Shown: in pieces, positions 8,918-18,496 of the stretch
How positions within the stretch are numbered: the first letter of the stretch is position 1
Layout: the number at the start of each line of letters is the position of its first letter
NCBI GenBank assembly: GCA_017991315.1
Contig: JAGOQS010000002.1
Coordinates: forward strand, 434,001 to 498,000
DNA: 64,000 bases
Direction: 5' to 3'
Origin: Ferrovibrio sp.
GTDB taxonomy: Bacteria > Pseudomonadota > Alphaproteobacteria > Ferrovibrionales > Ferrovibrionaceae
Program-made: the position numbers and the translations under genes
The notes under the pieces: generated by a model
Told to the model about the DNA's origin: nothing
What the model saw: the letters and a program-made list of their open reading frames with translations, nothing else
Databases searched by the model: none

Positions 8918-9076
8918 ATAATCCGCCCCGCTATTGGCAGTTGTGAATCGAGCCGAAAGTTTTCTTTTCGTTCGATTGAGTCGGGCCGTTTCACTGAAAT
9001 CGGGCCACTTGCCGAAGCATGGCGCTGTAGAGTTAGGCGGTAGAGTTCAGTGTTGCGCAAGGGGATCAAGCCGGTC

Positions 9077-10168
9077 ATGAGCGCAGAAGCCGGAGACAAG
9101 CCGGCCGCTTCTATCGCTGGGCCCTACGAGGGCGTCGGCCACAGCCTGAAGATCGTGCGCGAGCGACAGGGATTGTCACTCGTCGATGTAGCCGCGCGCA
9201 CCCGCATCCGTCGCCAGCATCTTGATGCCATCGAAGGCGGCCGCTTCACCGAACTGCCCGGCCCGATCTATATCACCGGCTTCCTGCGCACCTATGCCGA
9301 AACGCTCGGCCTCGAGCCTGAGCAGGTGGTGCAGAATTTCCAGTCCGAAAGCGATATCGCGCGCCAGCGCAAGGAACTGGTTTTTCCAATGCCGCGCCCG
9401 GAACAGCGCACCCCGCGCCTGCTGCTGGTGCTGCTGGCCCTGGCTGTCGCCGCCGGCGCCTATGCGGTGTGGTATCGCTATCAGGAAACCTTCCGCAGCG
9501 GCGCCGAATTGGTGAAGGCGGTGCCCGGCCGCCTGGCCGATCTGGTGCCGCCGCCGACACCGATCATGGCGGCGCCGCGCCCGGCCATGCCGCCGGTGGC
9601 ACCGATCGACGCGACCCCGACGACATCCAGCGCAACGGCGCCTGCCGCCACCGCGCAACCTGCTGCCGTGGCTTCCGTCGCGCCGCTGTCTGTGCCGCCC
9701 CCCAAAGCGCCGGCCCCGGCAGTCTCTCAGCCCGCCCCCTCTTCGCAGCCGGCCGCCGCCGTAACCGTGCCGCCTGCGCCACCGGTTCCGCCTGTTGCGC
9801 CCCCCACCCCTGTGGTGGCCGCCACGAGCCCAACTCCGGCAACAACCCCGGCCACGCCGCCTGCTACAGGCGCCAGCACCACACGGTTCGGCAGCGATCC
9901 CGGCCGCGTGGTGATCCGGGCCGAAGCGCAAAGCTGGGTGCAGGTGCGCGGGCCGAACAATGAGCCGCTGTTTACCCGGTTGATGGCGCCGGGCGAAACC
10001 TATGCCGTGCCGGGCCGCGAGGGCCTGACGCTGGCCACCGGCAATGCCGGCGGCATCCTGCTGACGCTGGATGGCAAAGCCCTGCCGCGTTTAGGGGATA
10101 CCGGCGAGGTGAAACGCGGCGTAACCCTGGATGCGGACGGCCTGAAAACCGCCCTGAAAGTCGAGTAG
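9077..10168 (+). CDS. RodZ-like helix-turn-helix membrane protein (DUF4115)
   Basis: A 363-aa protein with RodZ architecture. It has an N-terminal Xre-type HTH (GHSLKIVRERQGLSLVDVAARTRIRRQHLDAIE region, residues 18-90), one transmembrane helix (LLLVLLALAVAAGAYAVWY) near residue 120, a long Pro/Ala-rich linker of about 110 residues, and a C-terminal DUF4115 beta domain (RVVIRAEAQSWVQVRG...). RodZ links MreB to the cell-wall elongation machinery; in alphaproteobacteria these proteins are usually annotated only as HTH proteins. I start at ATG 9077, preceded by AAGGGG; a start nine codons upstream is possible. Confidence 0.85.
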   Translation: MSAEAGDKPAASIAGPYEGVGHSLKIVRERQGLSLVDVAARTRIRRQHLDAIEGGRFTELPGPIYITGFLRTYAETLGLEPEQVVQNFQSESDIARQRKELVFPMPRPEQRTPRLLLVLLALAVAAGAYAVWYRYQETFRSGAELVKAVPGRLADLVPPPTPIMAAPRPAMPPVAPIDATPTTSSATAPAATAQPAAVASVAPLSVPPPKAPAPAVSQPAPSSQPAAAVTVPPAPPVPPVAPPTPVVAATSPTPATTPATPPATGASTTRFGSDPGRVVIRAEAQSWVQVRGPNNEPLFTRLMAPGETYAVPGREGLTLATGNAGGILLTLDGKALPRLGDTGEVKRGVTLDADGLKTALKVE

Positions 10169-10213
10169 GCGCTCTTGCGAGCGGCGCCCAAAGGCGCCAT
10201 CTTACGCCCCATT

Positions 10214-11347
10214 ATGAGCATCCGCCCCTATCGCGATATCCAGCGGCGCAAGTCGCGGCAGATTTTCGTCGGCAAGGTGCCGGTGGGCGGCGACGCGCCG
10301 ATCACCGTGCAGACCATGACGAACACGCTGACCAGCGACGTCAAGGCGACGGTGGAACAGATCCGGCGCTGCGAGGAAGCTGGCGCCGATATCGTGCGCG
10401 TCTCCTGCCCCGACGAAGCCTCGACGGCGGCGCTGAAGGAAATCGTGCGCCAGGCCCGGGTGCCGATCGTCGCCGACATCCATTTCCACTACAAGCGCGC
10501 CATCGAGGCGGCCGAAGCCGGCGCCGCCTGCCTGCGCATCAATCCGGGCAATATCGGCTCGGCCGAGCGCGTGCGCGAAGTGGTGAAGGCTGCCAAGGAC
10601 CACGGCTGCTCCATGCGCATCGGCGTCAATGCCGGCTCGCTGGAAAAGCACCTGCTGGAAAAGTATGGCGAGCCCTGCCCGGAAGCCATGGTGGAAAGCG
10701 CCATGGACCATGCGCGCATCCTGGAAGACCACGACTTCCGCGAATTCAAGATCAGCGTGAAGGCAAGCGACGTGTTCCTCGCTGTCGCCGCCTATCAGGG
10801 CCTGGCGGAAGCCTGCGACTATCCGCTGCATATTGGCATCACCGAGGCCGGCGGCCAGCGCATCGGCACGGTGAAATCCTCGATTGGCCTCGGCATGCTG
10901 CTGTGGTCCGGCATCGGCGACACGCTGCGCGTGTCGCTCTCGGCGGCGCCGGAGGAAGAGGTCAAGGTCGGCTTCGACATGCTGAAGTCGATGAACCTGC
11001 GTCATCGCGGCGTCAACGTCATCTCATGCCCGTCCTGCGCGCGGCAGCAATTCGACGTCATCAAGACCGTGGAAGTGCTGGAACAGCGCCTGGCGCATAT
11101 CACCACGCCGATGACCTTGAGCGTGATCGGCTGCGTGGTGAACGGCCCCGGCGAAGCACGGGAAACCGATATCGGCTTCACCGGCGGCGGCAAGGGCTCG
11201 CATCAGGTCTATCTCGCCGGCCAGCCGGCGCACCGGCTGCAGAACGAAGATATCGTGCAGCATCTTGTGCGCCTGGTCGAGGCCAAGGCGCGCGAAATAG
11301 AGGCCGCGAAGGCCGACAAGGACACGGCCGCCGACGCGGCTGATTAG
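10214..11347 (+). CDS. ispG: 4-hydroxy-3-methylbut-2-en-1-yl diphosphate synthase (flavodoxin/ferredoxin)
   Basis: A 377-aa IspG/GcpE of the MEP isoprenoid pathway, a [4Fe-4S] enzyme that reductively opens MEcPP to HMBPP. The TIM-barrel part starts [21 protein letters not shown]. The cluster cysteines are in [11 protein letters not shown] and the third in [11 protein letters not shown]. The start at 10214 follows the family. It lies 45 bp after the RodZ-like gene and 31 bp before hisS, so the three may be co-transcribed. Confidence 0.96.
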   Translation: MSIRPYRDIQRRKSRQIFVGKVPVGGDAPITVQTMTNTLTSDVKATVEQIRRCEEAGADIVRVSCPDEASTAALKEIVRQARVPIVADIHFHYKRAIEAAEAGAACLRINPGNIGSAERVREVVKAAKDHGCSMRIGVNAGSLEKHLLEKYGEPCPEAMVESAMDHARILEDHDFREFKISVKASDVFLAVAAYQGLAEACDYPLHIGITEAGGQRIGTVKSSIGLGMLLWSGIGDTLRVSLSAAPEEEVKVGFDMLKSMNLRHRGVNVISCPSCARQQFDVIKTVEVLEQRLAHITTPMTLSVIGCVVNGPGEARETDIGFTGGGKGSHQVYLAGQPAHRLQNEDIVQHLVRLVEAKAREIEAAKADKDTAADAAD

Positions 11348-11378
11348 CTATCAATCCGTTTTACCCAAGGAGCGACCC

Positions 11379-12614
11379 GTGGCCCAGTTCCAGCCCGTGC
11401 GCGGCACCCATGATCTTCTGCCCGATGACTATGCCCGCTTCCGCAGCGTAGTGGATACCGCGCGGCTCGCGGCCAGCCTCTATGGCTACCGCGAGATGGC
11501 GACGCCGATCTTCGAATTCACCGATGTCTTCGCCCGCTCGATGGGCGAGACCTCGGATGCCGTGTCGAAGGAGATGTATGCCATCAACGACCGCGGCGGC
11601 GAGAATCTGGCGCTGCGCCCGGAATACACCGCCGGCATCTGCCGCGCCTTCATCTCCAATGGCCTGCAGCAGCATGTGCCGTTCAAGGCTTTCGCCTGGG
11701 GCCCGATGTTCCGCTACGAACGGCCGCAGAAGGGCCGCCAGCGCCAGTTCCACCAGATCGACGTGGAAGTGATCGGCGCTGCCGAACCACAGGCCGATGT
11801 GGAAGTGATCTCGCTCGGCGCCGATATCCTGCGCCGCCTCGGCATCCTGGATAAATGCACCCTGCAGCTCAATACGCTGGGCGACCCGGAAAGCCGCGCC
11901 GCCTACCGCGAGGCGCTGGTGGCGTATTTCTCCGCGCACAAGGCCAGCCTGTCGGAAGACAGCCTGAAGCGGCTGCAGAAGAATCCGCTGCGCATCCTCG
12001 ACTCCAAGGATGAAGGCGACCGCAAACTGGTGGCCGATGCACCGCTGATCGACAATTACCTGACCCAGGCCGCCGGCGATTTCTTCGGCGCCGTGAAGCA
12101 GGGCCTGACGCTCGCCGGTGTGCCCTTCGTGGTCGATCCCCGCCTGGTGCGTGGCCTGGATTACTATACCCACACGGCGTTCGAGTTTGTCACCACCCAT
12201 CTCGGCGCCCAGGGCGCGGTGATTGCCGGCGGCCGCTATGACGGCCTGATCCAGCAGCTCGGCGGCCAGCCGACCCCCGGCATCGGCTGGGCCGGCGGCA
12301 TCGAGCGCCTGGTGCTGTTGAGCGATCCGCAGGTGGCGCCCGTCGAAGCCGTTGCTATCGTGCCGATTGGCGAACAGGCGGAAGCGGAAGCCGTGAAACT
12401 CGCCGCTGAACTGCGCGCCGCGAATATCGCGGTCGAACTCGGCTACAAGGGCAATGCCGGCAAACGCATGAAGCGTGCCGACAAGCTCGGTTGCCGCTTC
12501 GCCGTGATCTTCGGCGGCGATGAACTGGCCAAGGGTGTGGTGAAGCTGAAGGACCTCAAGGCCGGCAGCGAGGCGGAAGTGCCGCGCAACGATCTGGCGT
12601 CGCGGCTGAAATAA
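11379..12614 (+). CDS. hisS: Histidyl-tRNA synthetase
   Basis: A 411-aa class II aminoacyl-tRNA synthetase. Visible motifs are [13 protein letters not shown] at the N-terminus, motif 2 [22 protein letters not shown], the histidine-A motif [13 protein letters not shown], and motif 3 GGIERL. The C-terminal anticodon-binding domain starts near residue 325. The start codon is GTG at 11379 with AAGGAG 6-11 bases upstream. It lies one base before prfA, so the two are likely translated from one message. Confidence 0.96.
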   Translation: MAQFQPVRGTHDLLPDDYARFRSVVDTARLAASLYGYREMATPIFEFTDVFARSMGETSDAVSKEMYAINDRGGENLALRPEYTAGICRAFISNGLQQHVPFKAFAWGPMFRYERPQKGRQRQFHQIDVEVIGAAEPQADVEVISLGADILRRLGILDKCTLQLNTLGDPESRAAYREALVAYFSAHKASLSEDSLKRLQKNPLRILDSKDEGDRKLVADAPLIDNYLTQAAGDFFGAVKQGLTLAGVPFVVDPRLVRGLDYYTHTAFEFVTTHLGAQGAVIAGGRYDGLIQQLGGQPTPGIGWAGGIERLVLLSDPQVAPVEAVAIVPIGEQAEAEAVKLAAELRAANIAVELGYKGNAGKRMKRADKLGCRFAVIFGGDELAKGVVKLKDLKAGSEAEVPRNDLASRLK

Positions 12615-12615
12615 C

Positions 12616-13701
12616 ATGGATCTCCCTGCCCTGCCCGAGGCGAAGCTCGAGAAGGTGCTCGAGCGGTTCGACCGGCTGCAATCCGAGATGGCCTCGGGCA
12701 GCGCCGGCGAAGCCTTCGTCAAGCTGTCGAAGGAATATGCCGAGCTGGAACCGCTGGTGGAGGGTATCCGCCATTGGCAGGCGAAGCGTGCCGAACTCAC
12801 CGACCTCGCGGCGATGAAGGACGATCCGTCAGCCGATGCCGAGATGCGCGAGCTGGCGGAAGCCGAGTGGAAGGATGCTCAGGCGGCAATGCCGGAGATC
12901 GAGCGCGGCCTGCTGATTCTGCTGCTGCCGAAAGATGCCGCCGACGAAAAGAACGCGATTCTCGAAGTCCGCGCCGGCACCGGCGGCGATGAGGCGGCCC
13001 TGTTCGCCGCCGAGTTGTTTGCCATGTATCGCGGCTATGCGGCGCAGAAGGGCTGGCGTTTCGAGGTGATGAGCATTGCCGATACCGAACTCGGCGGTGT
13101 GCGCGAAGCCGTGGCGGAGATTTCCGGCCGTGGCGTCTATGCACGGCTGAAATTCGAGAGCGGCGTGCATCGCGTGCAGCGCGTGCCGGCCACGGAAGCC
13201 TCCGGCCGCATTCATACCTCGGCAGCCACCGTGGCGGTGTTGCCGGAAGCCGAGGATGTGGACATCCACATCAATGAAAGCGACCTGCGCATCGATGTTT
13301 ACCGCTCCTCGGGTGCCGGCGGCCAGCATGTCAACACCACGGACTCGGCCGTGCGCATCACCCATATTCCCACCGGCATCGTGGTGGCGCAGCAGACCGA
13401 GCGCAGCCAGCACAAGAACAAGGCGCAGGCGATGAAGCTGCTGCGCGCCAAGCTGTTCGAGACCGAACGCGAGAAGCTGGCGTCAGCACGTGCCGCCGAC
13501 CGCAAGGGCCAGGTCGGCTCCGGCGACCGCTCGGAGCGCATCCGCACCTATAATTTCCCGCAGGGGCGCGTCACCGATCACCGCATCAACCTGACGCTCT
13601 ATAAGATCGACCAGATCATTACCGGCGAGGCGCTGGACGAAGTGATCGAAGCGCTGGCGGCGGAAGACCAGGCCGGGCGGCTCGCCGCCCTCAACGATTG
13701 A
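12616..13701 (+). CDS. prfA: Peptide chain release factor 1
   Basis: A 361-aa RF1 that terminates translation at UAA and UAG. The codon-recognition PxT tripeptide is present in [15 protein letters not shown], and the peptidyl-transferase GGQ motif in [17 protein letters not shown] at about residue 236. Full length. Its stop TGA overlaps the start of prmC by four bases, so the factor is coupled to the enzyme that methylates its GGQ glutamine. Confidence 0.97.
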   Translation: MDLPALPEAKLEKVLERFDRLQSEMASGSAGEAFVKLSKEYAELEPLVEGIRHWQAKRAELTDLAAMKDDPSADAEMRELAEAEWKDAQAAMPEIERGLLILLLPKDAADEKNAILEVRAGTGGDEAALFAAELFAMYRGYAAQKGWRFEVMSIADTELGGVREAVAEISGRGVYARLKFESGVHRVQRVPATEASGRIHTSAATVAVLPEAEDVDIHINESDLRIDVYRSSGAGGQHVNTTDSAVRITHIPTGIVVAQQTERSQHKNKAQAMKLLRAKLFETEREKLASARAADRKGQVGSGDRSERIRTYNFPQGRVTDHRINLTLYKIDQIITGEALDEVIEALAAEDQAGRLAALND

Positions 13702-14549
13702 GCAAGATAGATACAGCCCTGCGCCAGGCCACGGCGGCATTGAAAGCCGCTGGCTGCGACAGCCCGAGGCTGGACGCGGTGCTGTTGCTGGCCGAAGCCA
13801 CCGGCCTTGCGCCCGACCGCGTGCGCATCGAGACGGATCGCGACATCGCACCCGAGGCCGAAGCCCGCTTCAAAGCCTTGCTGGTGCGCCGCGCCGCACG
13901 CCAGCCAATGGCGCAGATTCTGGGCCGGCGCGAATTCTGGAGCCTGACTTTTCGCGTCACGCCCGATGTGCTGGACCCGAGACCGGACAGCGAAACCCTT
14001 GTTGCCGCCGTGCTCGAGCGCGTGGCCGACCGGCAGGCAAAATTGCGGTTGCTGGATTTCGGCACCGGCTCGGGCTGCCTGCTGCTGAGCCTGTTGCATG
14101 AACTGCCCGAGGCGCACGGCCTTGGCATCGACCAGTCGGAGGCGGCACTGGTCGTGGCACGCAGCAATGCGGCGAGCCTCGGGCTTGATACCCGCGCCAC
14201 CTTCCAGCTTGGCGACTGGGGCAGCGGCCTCGAAGGAGCTTTTGAGATCGTAATCAGCAATCCGCCATATATAGAGTCCGGCACGATTGCCGCTCTTGCG
14301 CCGGAAGTTGCCCGCCATGAACCGCTCAGCGCATTGGATGGCGGGGCCGATGGCCTTGAGGCCTATCGCCGGCTGATCCCCGATGCGGCAAGGCTGCTGG
14401 CCCCGGATGGCCTGGTGGCGCTGGAGATCGGCCAGGGCCAGGAAACGGCGGTGGCTGCCCTGCTGGAACGCGCCGGCTTCGGGGCGGTGGCCATGGCAGC
14501 CGACCTCGGCGGCACGATTCGGACCCTGCTGGCGCGCAAGTCCCGATAA
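13698..14549 (+). CDS. prmC: Release factor glutamine methyltransferase
   Basis: A 283-aa class I methyltransferase that N5-methylates the Gln of the release-factor GGQ motif. It shows the helical N-terminal domain with the ILGRREFW motif, SAM motif [17 protein letters not shown], and the catalytic NPPY motif [10 protein letters not shown], the signature of PrmC. The start is TTG at 13698, inside the prfA stop (TTGA overlap); no in-frame ATG lies nearby, so translational coupling is expected. Confidence 0.95.
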   Translation: MSKIDTALRQATAALKAAGCDSPRLDAVLLLAEATGLAPDRVRIETDRDIAPEAEARFKALLVRRAARQPMAQILGRREFWSLTFRVTPDVLDPRPDSETLVAAVLERVADRQAKLRLLDFGTGSGCLLLSLLHELPEAHGLGIDQSEAALVVARSNAASLGLDTRATFQLGDWGSGLEGAFEIVISNPPYIESGTIAALAPEVARHEPLSALDGGADGLEAYRRLIPDAARLLAPDGLVALEIGQGQETAVAALLERAGFGAVAMAADLGGTIRTLLARKSR

Positions 14550-14895
14550 AAAAGCCCAATTTGGCTATTGGCAGGCTGCCCATAGCCGCTTATCTTGGGG
14601 CGCAGGGGTGGTGCTGCCCCCCGGGAATGATCCTTCGACATGAACCAGCGTACTGGTATCAGCCGGCCAATTGGCTAAGCCAAGGGCCGGTCGGAGAAGG
14701 GCCGATAATCTCGGCAGCGCCACCGCTCTCTCGATACAGACTCCTAAGGCCTGACCCGCCCTGGTATCGAAGCCCCGCCGGGAATCCGCGCCTGACCGCG
14801 CGGCTGGCGGATGTATCGAAAGGCCGACCATGCCGCCAATGCGGCCTGGCTGCCCAAGCAGCAACGCCCTATGCGATCCAGAGCGAGATGATCCT
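14550..14895 (+). other. 346-bp gene-free stretch between prmC and the DUF4167 gene
   Basis: No convincing reading frame occupies this gap. A hairpin, GGCTAT...ATAGCC (14563-14587), whose stem continues with GGC/GCC after one mismatch, lies 14 bp after the prmC stop without a good T-tract. The rest is G/C-rich and could form further stems, for example around the repeated GGCC/CCGCC segments at 14820-14870. It could hold a long 5' leader or a small RNA, but I recognise no named RNA family. Confidence 0.4.
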
Positions 14896-15405
14896 GTGAA
14901 TAAAAATCGTCAACGCGGTGGCCGTCCCCAAGGCCGTCGTCCCCATGGTGGTGGCGGCGGCGGCGGTGGCAACAACGGCGGCATGAACAGCAACAATGCG
15001 CACCGCAATTTCGACAGCAATGGCCCGGACGTAAAGATCCGCGGCACTGCCAGCCATATCTTCGAACGCTATTGCCAGCTCGCCCGCGACGCCAATTCCT
15101 CCGGCGACCGCGTGCAGGCGGAAAGCTTCCTGCAGCATGCGGAACACTATTACCGCATCATGCTGGCCCAAGGCGTGGCCCCGGCGCAGCGCGCCGCCAA
15201 TGCCGCCAATGGCCCGCAGCAGAATGGCAATGGCAACGGCCAGCCGCACCAGCAGCAGCCGCAGCAGCAGGCTGGCGGCGCTCCCTTCTCCGAAGGCGAG
15301 CCGCAGCCCAGCCTGGAAATGGAGCTGGAGCAGGTGCTGGAAAGCGCCCCCCGCGAAGGCCAGGGCGAGACCGAGGCCCGCGAGGATGCCTCGCAGCAGC
15401 ACTGA
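14896..15405 (+). CDS. DUF4167 protein
   Basis: A 169-aa protein with the DUF4167 core at about residues 40-95 (VKIRGTASHIFERYCQLARDANSSGDRVQAESFLQHAEHYYRIM). It is preceded by a basic Arg/Gly-rich head (NKNRQRGGRPQGRRPHGGG) and followed by a Gln/Pro/Glu-rich disordered tail. The basic head resembles RNA-binding RGG regions. The family is restricted to alphaproteobacteria, often sits next to prmC, and has no established function. The start is taken as GTG at 14896, where the basic head begins; the frame is open 22 codons upstream. A strong terminator follows. Confidence 0.88.
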   Translation: MNKNRQRGGRPQGRRPHGGGGGGGGNNGGMNSNNAHRNFDSNGPDVKIRGTASHIFERYCQLARDANSSGDRVQAESFLQHAEHYYRIMLAQGVAPAQRAANAANGPQQNGNGNGQPHQQQPQQQAGGAPFSEGEPQPSLEMELEQVLESAPREGQGETEAREDASQQH

Positions 15406-15429
15406 TGCTTGGATATATTGAGTAGAAGC

Positions 15430-15460
15430 AGCCGCCGGCCTTCCAGCCGGCGGCTTTTTT
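15430..15460 (+). terminator. Rho-independent terminator after the DUF4167 gene
   Basis: AGCCGCCGGC / GCCGGCGGCT form a perfect 10-bp stem with a 6-nt loop, followed by TTTTT (15456-15460). It closes the DUF4167 transcript and insulates the flagellar genes. Confidence 0.9.
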
Positions 15461-15464
15461 CATG

Positions 15465-15480
15465 CCCGGCAAAAGCTGCC
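15465..15480 (+). promoter_or_regulatory. ftr-like upstream activator site 1
   Basis: CCCGGCAAAAGCTGCC resembles, from memory, the ftr enhancer elements bound by FlbD upstream of Caulobacter sigma-54 flagellar promoters. It lies about 97 bp upstream of the -24 element and shares 13 of 16 bases with site 2. Confidence 0.55.
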
Positions 15481-15502
15481 CCGGCCTCCCGACGCCCTGC
15501 CG

Positions 15503-15518
15503 CCCGGCAATTTCTGCC
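15503..15518 (+). promoter_or_regulatory. ftr-like upstream activator site 2
   Basis: CCCGGCAATTTCTGCC is the second copy of the CCCGGCAA-N3-CTGCC pattern, starting 38 bp after the first and ending about 58 bp before the sigma-54 promoter. The spacing is typical for an enhancer of an NtrC-type activator. Confidence 0.55.
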
Positions 15519-15576
15519 TAGCGGGTCCGGCATGGAATCTTAAACAGAATCAATACATTGCACCTCCAAAACGGCT

Positions 15577-15592
15577 TGGCACGGGGCTTGCT
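15577..15592 (+). promoter_or_regulatory. Sigma-54 promoter of flgE
   Basis: TGGCACG-GGGC-TTGCT matches the sigma-54 consensus TGGCACG-N4-TTGCW exactly, with -24 GG at 15578-15579 and -12 GC at 15590-15591. Transcription should begin near 15603, about 32 bp before the flgE ATG. Class III flagellar genes of alphaproteobacteria are typically RpoN-dependent. Confidence 0.9.
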
Positions 15593-15634
15593 TTTATCAG
15601 GCCAAACCGTACTACCCGCTGCCTGGAGGCAACA

Positions 15635-16984
15635 ATGACGATCAGTGGCGCTTTGCAAACCGCGATTACCGGCCTGAACGGCCAGTCGACCGCGATTGGC
15701 TTCATCTCCGACAACGTCGCCAACGCGACCACCAATGGCTACAAGAAGGTGGAATCGCGCTTCGCCACGCTGGTCACCCAGTCGTCTGCCCAGGCCAACA
15801 CCCACTCGCCGGGCGGTGCGCTGAACTCTCCCTTCTTCGCCAACAATGCCCAGGGCGCCATTCAGCAGGTGAATTCCACCACCTCTGTCGCGGTATCGGG
15901 CCAGGGTTTCATCCCGGTGTCGAAGAAGACCGGTATCGACTCGAATACGGGCCTGCCGACCTTCGAAACCACTTCCTACTTCACCCGCGTGGGTGACTTC
16001 ATCCAGAACGAGGATGGCTACCTGGTCAATTCCTCGGGCTACTTCCTGCGCGGCTTCGCCATCACCGAGGATCCGACCACCGGTGCGCTGACCACCTCTG
16101 CGACGCCGACCGAGGTGCGCGTCTCCAACCTGCTCGACAGCCCGGTGGCCACCACCTCGGTGGAATACTCGGCCAACCTGCCTTCCAACGTGCTGGACTC
16201 CACCGGCGCGCTGCCGGTGACGCTGCCGACCAGCTCGATCCAGATCTTTGACGCGCTCGGCAACCCGCAGACGCTGGAACTGGACTGGACCCGCACCGCC
16301 ACCAATAGCTGGGACCTGACGGTCAACGCCGCCAACTCCACGCCGGCTACCTATGGCCCGATCACCGTGACCTTCGGCGGCACCATCGGCGCCACCACCG
16401 TGACCCCCGGCACCATCTCCGACATGACCACCGCTGACGGCAACATCACCCTGGTGGCCCCGGCCGCCGTGGGCGACAACGCCAACTTCACCCTGGCGAT
16501 GGATTTCGGCTCCGGCGCCCAGGCGGTCGGCATCGACTTCGGTTCCTATGGCGAAACCATCGGCACCACGCAGTTCGCCGGCACCACCCTGAGCCTGAAC
16601 GACTTCAGCCAGAACGGCGTGCCGCGCGGCAACTTCAAGAGCCTGGCGATCGACAATAACGGCCAGGTCTCAGTGACCTTCGACAACGGCAACGTGAAGC
16701 CCTTCTACCAGCTTCAGCTCGCCAAGTTCCGCGATCCGACCGAGCTTGACCGCGTGGATGGCAACGCCTTCCTCGAAACCCCCGGTTCCGGTTCGCCGGT
16801 GCTGACCCAGGTGGGCGGCTCTGGCGTCGGCAACCTGGTTTCCGCCGCCATCGAACAGTCCAACGTCGATATCGCGGAGGAATTCTCCAAGATGATCGTT
16901 GCCCAGCGCGCCTACTCGGCCAACGCCCGCCTGATCACGGTGGCCGACGAACTGCTGCAGGAAACGATCAATATCCGCCGCTAA
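15635..16984 (+). CDS. flgE: Flagellar hook protein
   Basis: A 449-aa hook protein exported by the flagellar type III system. It begins with the conserved rod/hook N-terminus (MTISGALQTAITGLNGQSTAIGFISDNVANATTNGYKK) and ends with the matching coiled-coil C-terminus (EEFSKMIVAQRAYSANARLITVADELLQETINI). The middle is the variable FlgE D1/D2 region, rich in Thr and Asn. The ATG at 15635 follows GGAGGC. It leads an flgE-flgK-flgL unit behind the sigma-54 promoter. Confidence 0.95.
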   Translation: MTISGALQTAITGLNGQSTAIGFISDNVANATTNGYKKVESRFATLVTQSSAQANTHSPGGALNSPFFANNAQGAIQQVNSTTSVAVSGQGFIPVSKKTGIDSNTGLPTFETTSYFTRVGDFIQNEDGYLVNSSGYFLRGFAITEDPTTGALTTSATPTEVRVSNLLDSPVATTSVEYSANLPSNVLDSTGALPVTLPTSSIQIFDALGNPQTLELDWTRTATNSWDLTVNAANSTPATYGPITVTFGGTIGATTVTPGTISDMTTADGNITLVAPAAVGDNANFTLAMDFGSGAQAVGIDFGSYGETIGTTQFAGTTLSLNDFSQNGVPRGNFKSLAIDNNGQVSVTFDNGNVKPFYQLQLAKFRDPTELDRVDGNAFLETPGSGSPVLTQVGGSGVGNLVSAAIEQSNVDIAEEFSKMIVAQRAYSANARLITVADELLQETINIRR

Positions 16985-17039
16985 TTCCGTACCGGGGGCG
17001 GCCCAGAACGGGCCGTCCGCTTAAGGAAGGAACTCCACC

Positions 17040-18494
17040 ATGTCGCTCACCGCCGCCCTGTCCTCTTCTGTCGCCGCCCTTGGCACCCTGCAGCAGCAGA
17101 CCCGTCTGCTGTCGGCAAACGTCGCCAACGCGCAGAACCCGGACTACACGCGCAAGGTGGCGACGCTGACCACGCCGGCCATCGATGGCCTGCCGGGTTC
17201 GCCGCTGATCTCGCAGATCAGCCGCGTCGCGGCGCCGGAAGTGCAACAGGATCTCTACACCGCCCGTGCCGATTACGGCCGCACCGGCACCCAGAAGACG
17301 CTGACCGCCGATCTGGCGGAAATCCTCGATGCCACCATCACCACCGGCGAACAGCCGGCGATGGCGCGTCTGCTGTCGCAATTCGAGGCTGCCTGGAAGA
17401 ACCTGGAAGCCAATCCGGAAAATTCCGACCTTGCCAACGAAGTAATCCGCCGCGGCCAGGATGTGGCGGTGTACATCAATCAGCTCAACGCCAAGCAGAC
17501 CCAGCTCCGCACCCGCGCCGATGATGCGGTGCAGACCTCGGTCAACACGCTGAACGATGCCTCGGTGCAGATCCAGAAGCTGAACGTGCAGATCGCCTCT
17601 GCGCTCGGTTCGGGCCAGCCGACCGGCGACCTGGAAGACCTGCGCGACAAGGAAGTGTCGCGCATCGCCGAACTGGTCAGCATCCGCACACTGACCAATG
17701 ATCGCGGCGAGATGACGGTTTATACCGAAGCCGGCGTGCAGATCACCGGCACCATCGCGCAGCAATTCACCTACACGCCCTCCTCCACCGGCTCGGCCGG
17801 CACCATCACCTATCAGGGCGCCACCACCTCGCTGAACGGCGGCTTCCTCAACGGCTCGATCCGCGCCGCGCTGGATTATCTCGATCCGAGCACGACGGCG
17901 GTCAGTTCCAGCGACCCCAATCTCGGCACGCTGGCCAAGTATGTGAATCAGCTTGATGCGATCGCCTACAACCTGGTGACCATCGTCAACAACGCCTACA
18001 ACGCGGCGGAAGCCGCCATCCCGGCACCCGTGCCGGCGGAAGGCACCGACTTCTTCACCTTCGGCGGCCTGACCAGCCAGGAAGCCCAGGGCATCGCGGT
18101 GAACGCGAACCTGCTGAATGGGACCGAAAGCCTGAAGGTGCTGGCCGCCGGCGACGTGCAGCAGGCGATGCGCAACACGCAGATCAGCGCCGCCGACGTC
18201 AACCGCCTCGGCGCCGAGAGCAACGGCCTGACCACCGGCAACCTCACCATCTTCGGCCTGGTCGACAATGTGCTGGCCTATCACGCGCGCAACGCCGCCG
18301 TGAATGCCGAAAATGCCGACAGCGCCGAGCAGATCCAGCACACGATGGATCAGAAGCTGCGCAACCTCACCGGCGTCGATATCGATACCGAACTCGCCAA
18401 TTTGCAGATCCTGCAGAACAATTATGCCGCCATGGCCAACGTGCTGAACAACATCACCCAGATGTTCGACACGCTGGTCAATATCGGGAGGTAA
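17040..18494 (+). CDS. flgK: Flagellar hook-associated protein 1
   Basis: A 484-aa HAP1 forming the first hook-filament junction layer. It has the N-terminal flagellar domain LSSSVAALGTLQQQTRLLSANVANAQNPDYTRK and the C-terminal coiled coil (TGVDIDTELANLQILQNNYAAMANVL). AAGGAAGGAAC precedes the ATG. It lies 55 bp after flgE and 2 bp before flgL, in the same operon. Confidence 0.94.
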   Translation: MSLTAALSSSVAALGTLQQQTRLLSANVANAQNPDYTRKVATLTTPAIDGLPGSPLISQISRVAAPEVQQDLYTARADYGRTGTQKTLTADLAEILDATITTGEQPAMARLLSQFEAAWKNLEANPENSDLANEVIRRGQDVAVYINQLNAKQTQLRTRADDAVQTSVNTLNDASVQIQKLNVQIASALGSGQPTGDLEDLRDKEVSRIAELVSIRTLTNDRGEMTVYTEAGVQITGTIAQQFTYTPSSTGSAGTITYQGATTSLNGGFLNGSIRAALDYLDPSTTAVSSSDPNLGTLAKYVNQLDAIAYNLVTIVNNAYNAAEAAIPAPVPAEGTDFFTFGGLTSQEAQGIAVNANLLNGTESLKVLAAGDVQQAMRNTQISAADVNRLGAESNGLTTGNLTIFGLVDNVLAYHARNAAVNAENADSAEQIQHTMDQKLRNLTGVDIDTELANLQILQNNYAAMANVLNNITQMFDTLVNIGR

Positions 18495-18496
18495 TC

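Noticed and set aside
11361..12800. Long minus-strand reading frame antisense to hisS
   Set aside because: A GC-rich codon-position shadow. hisS has all synthetase motifs, while the antisense product is His/Gly-rich with no recognisable domain. The same applies to minus frames at 5249-6523, 9176-9931, 16968-18341 and 24254-26170.
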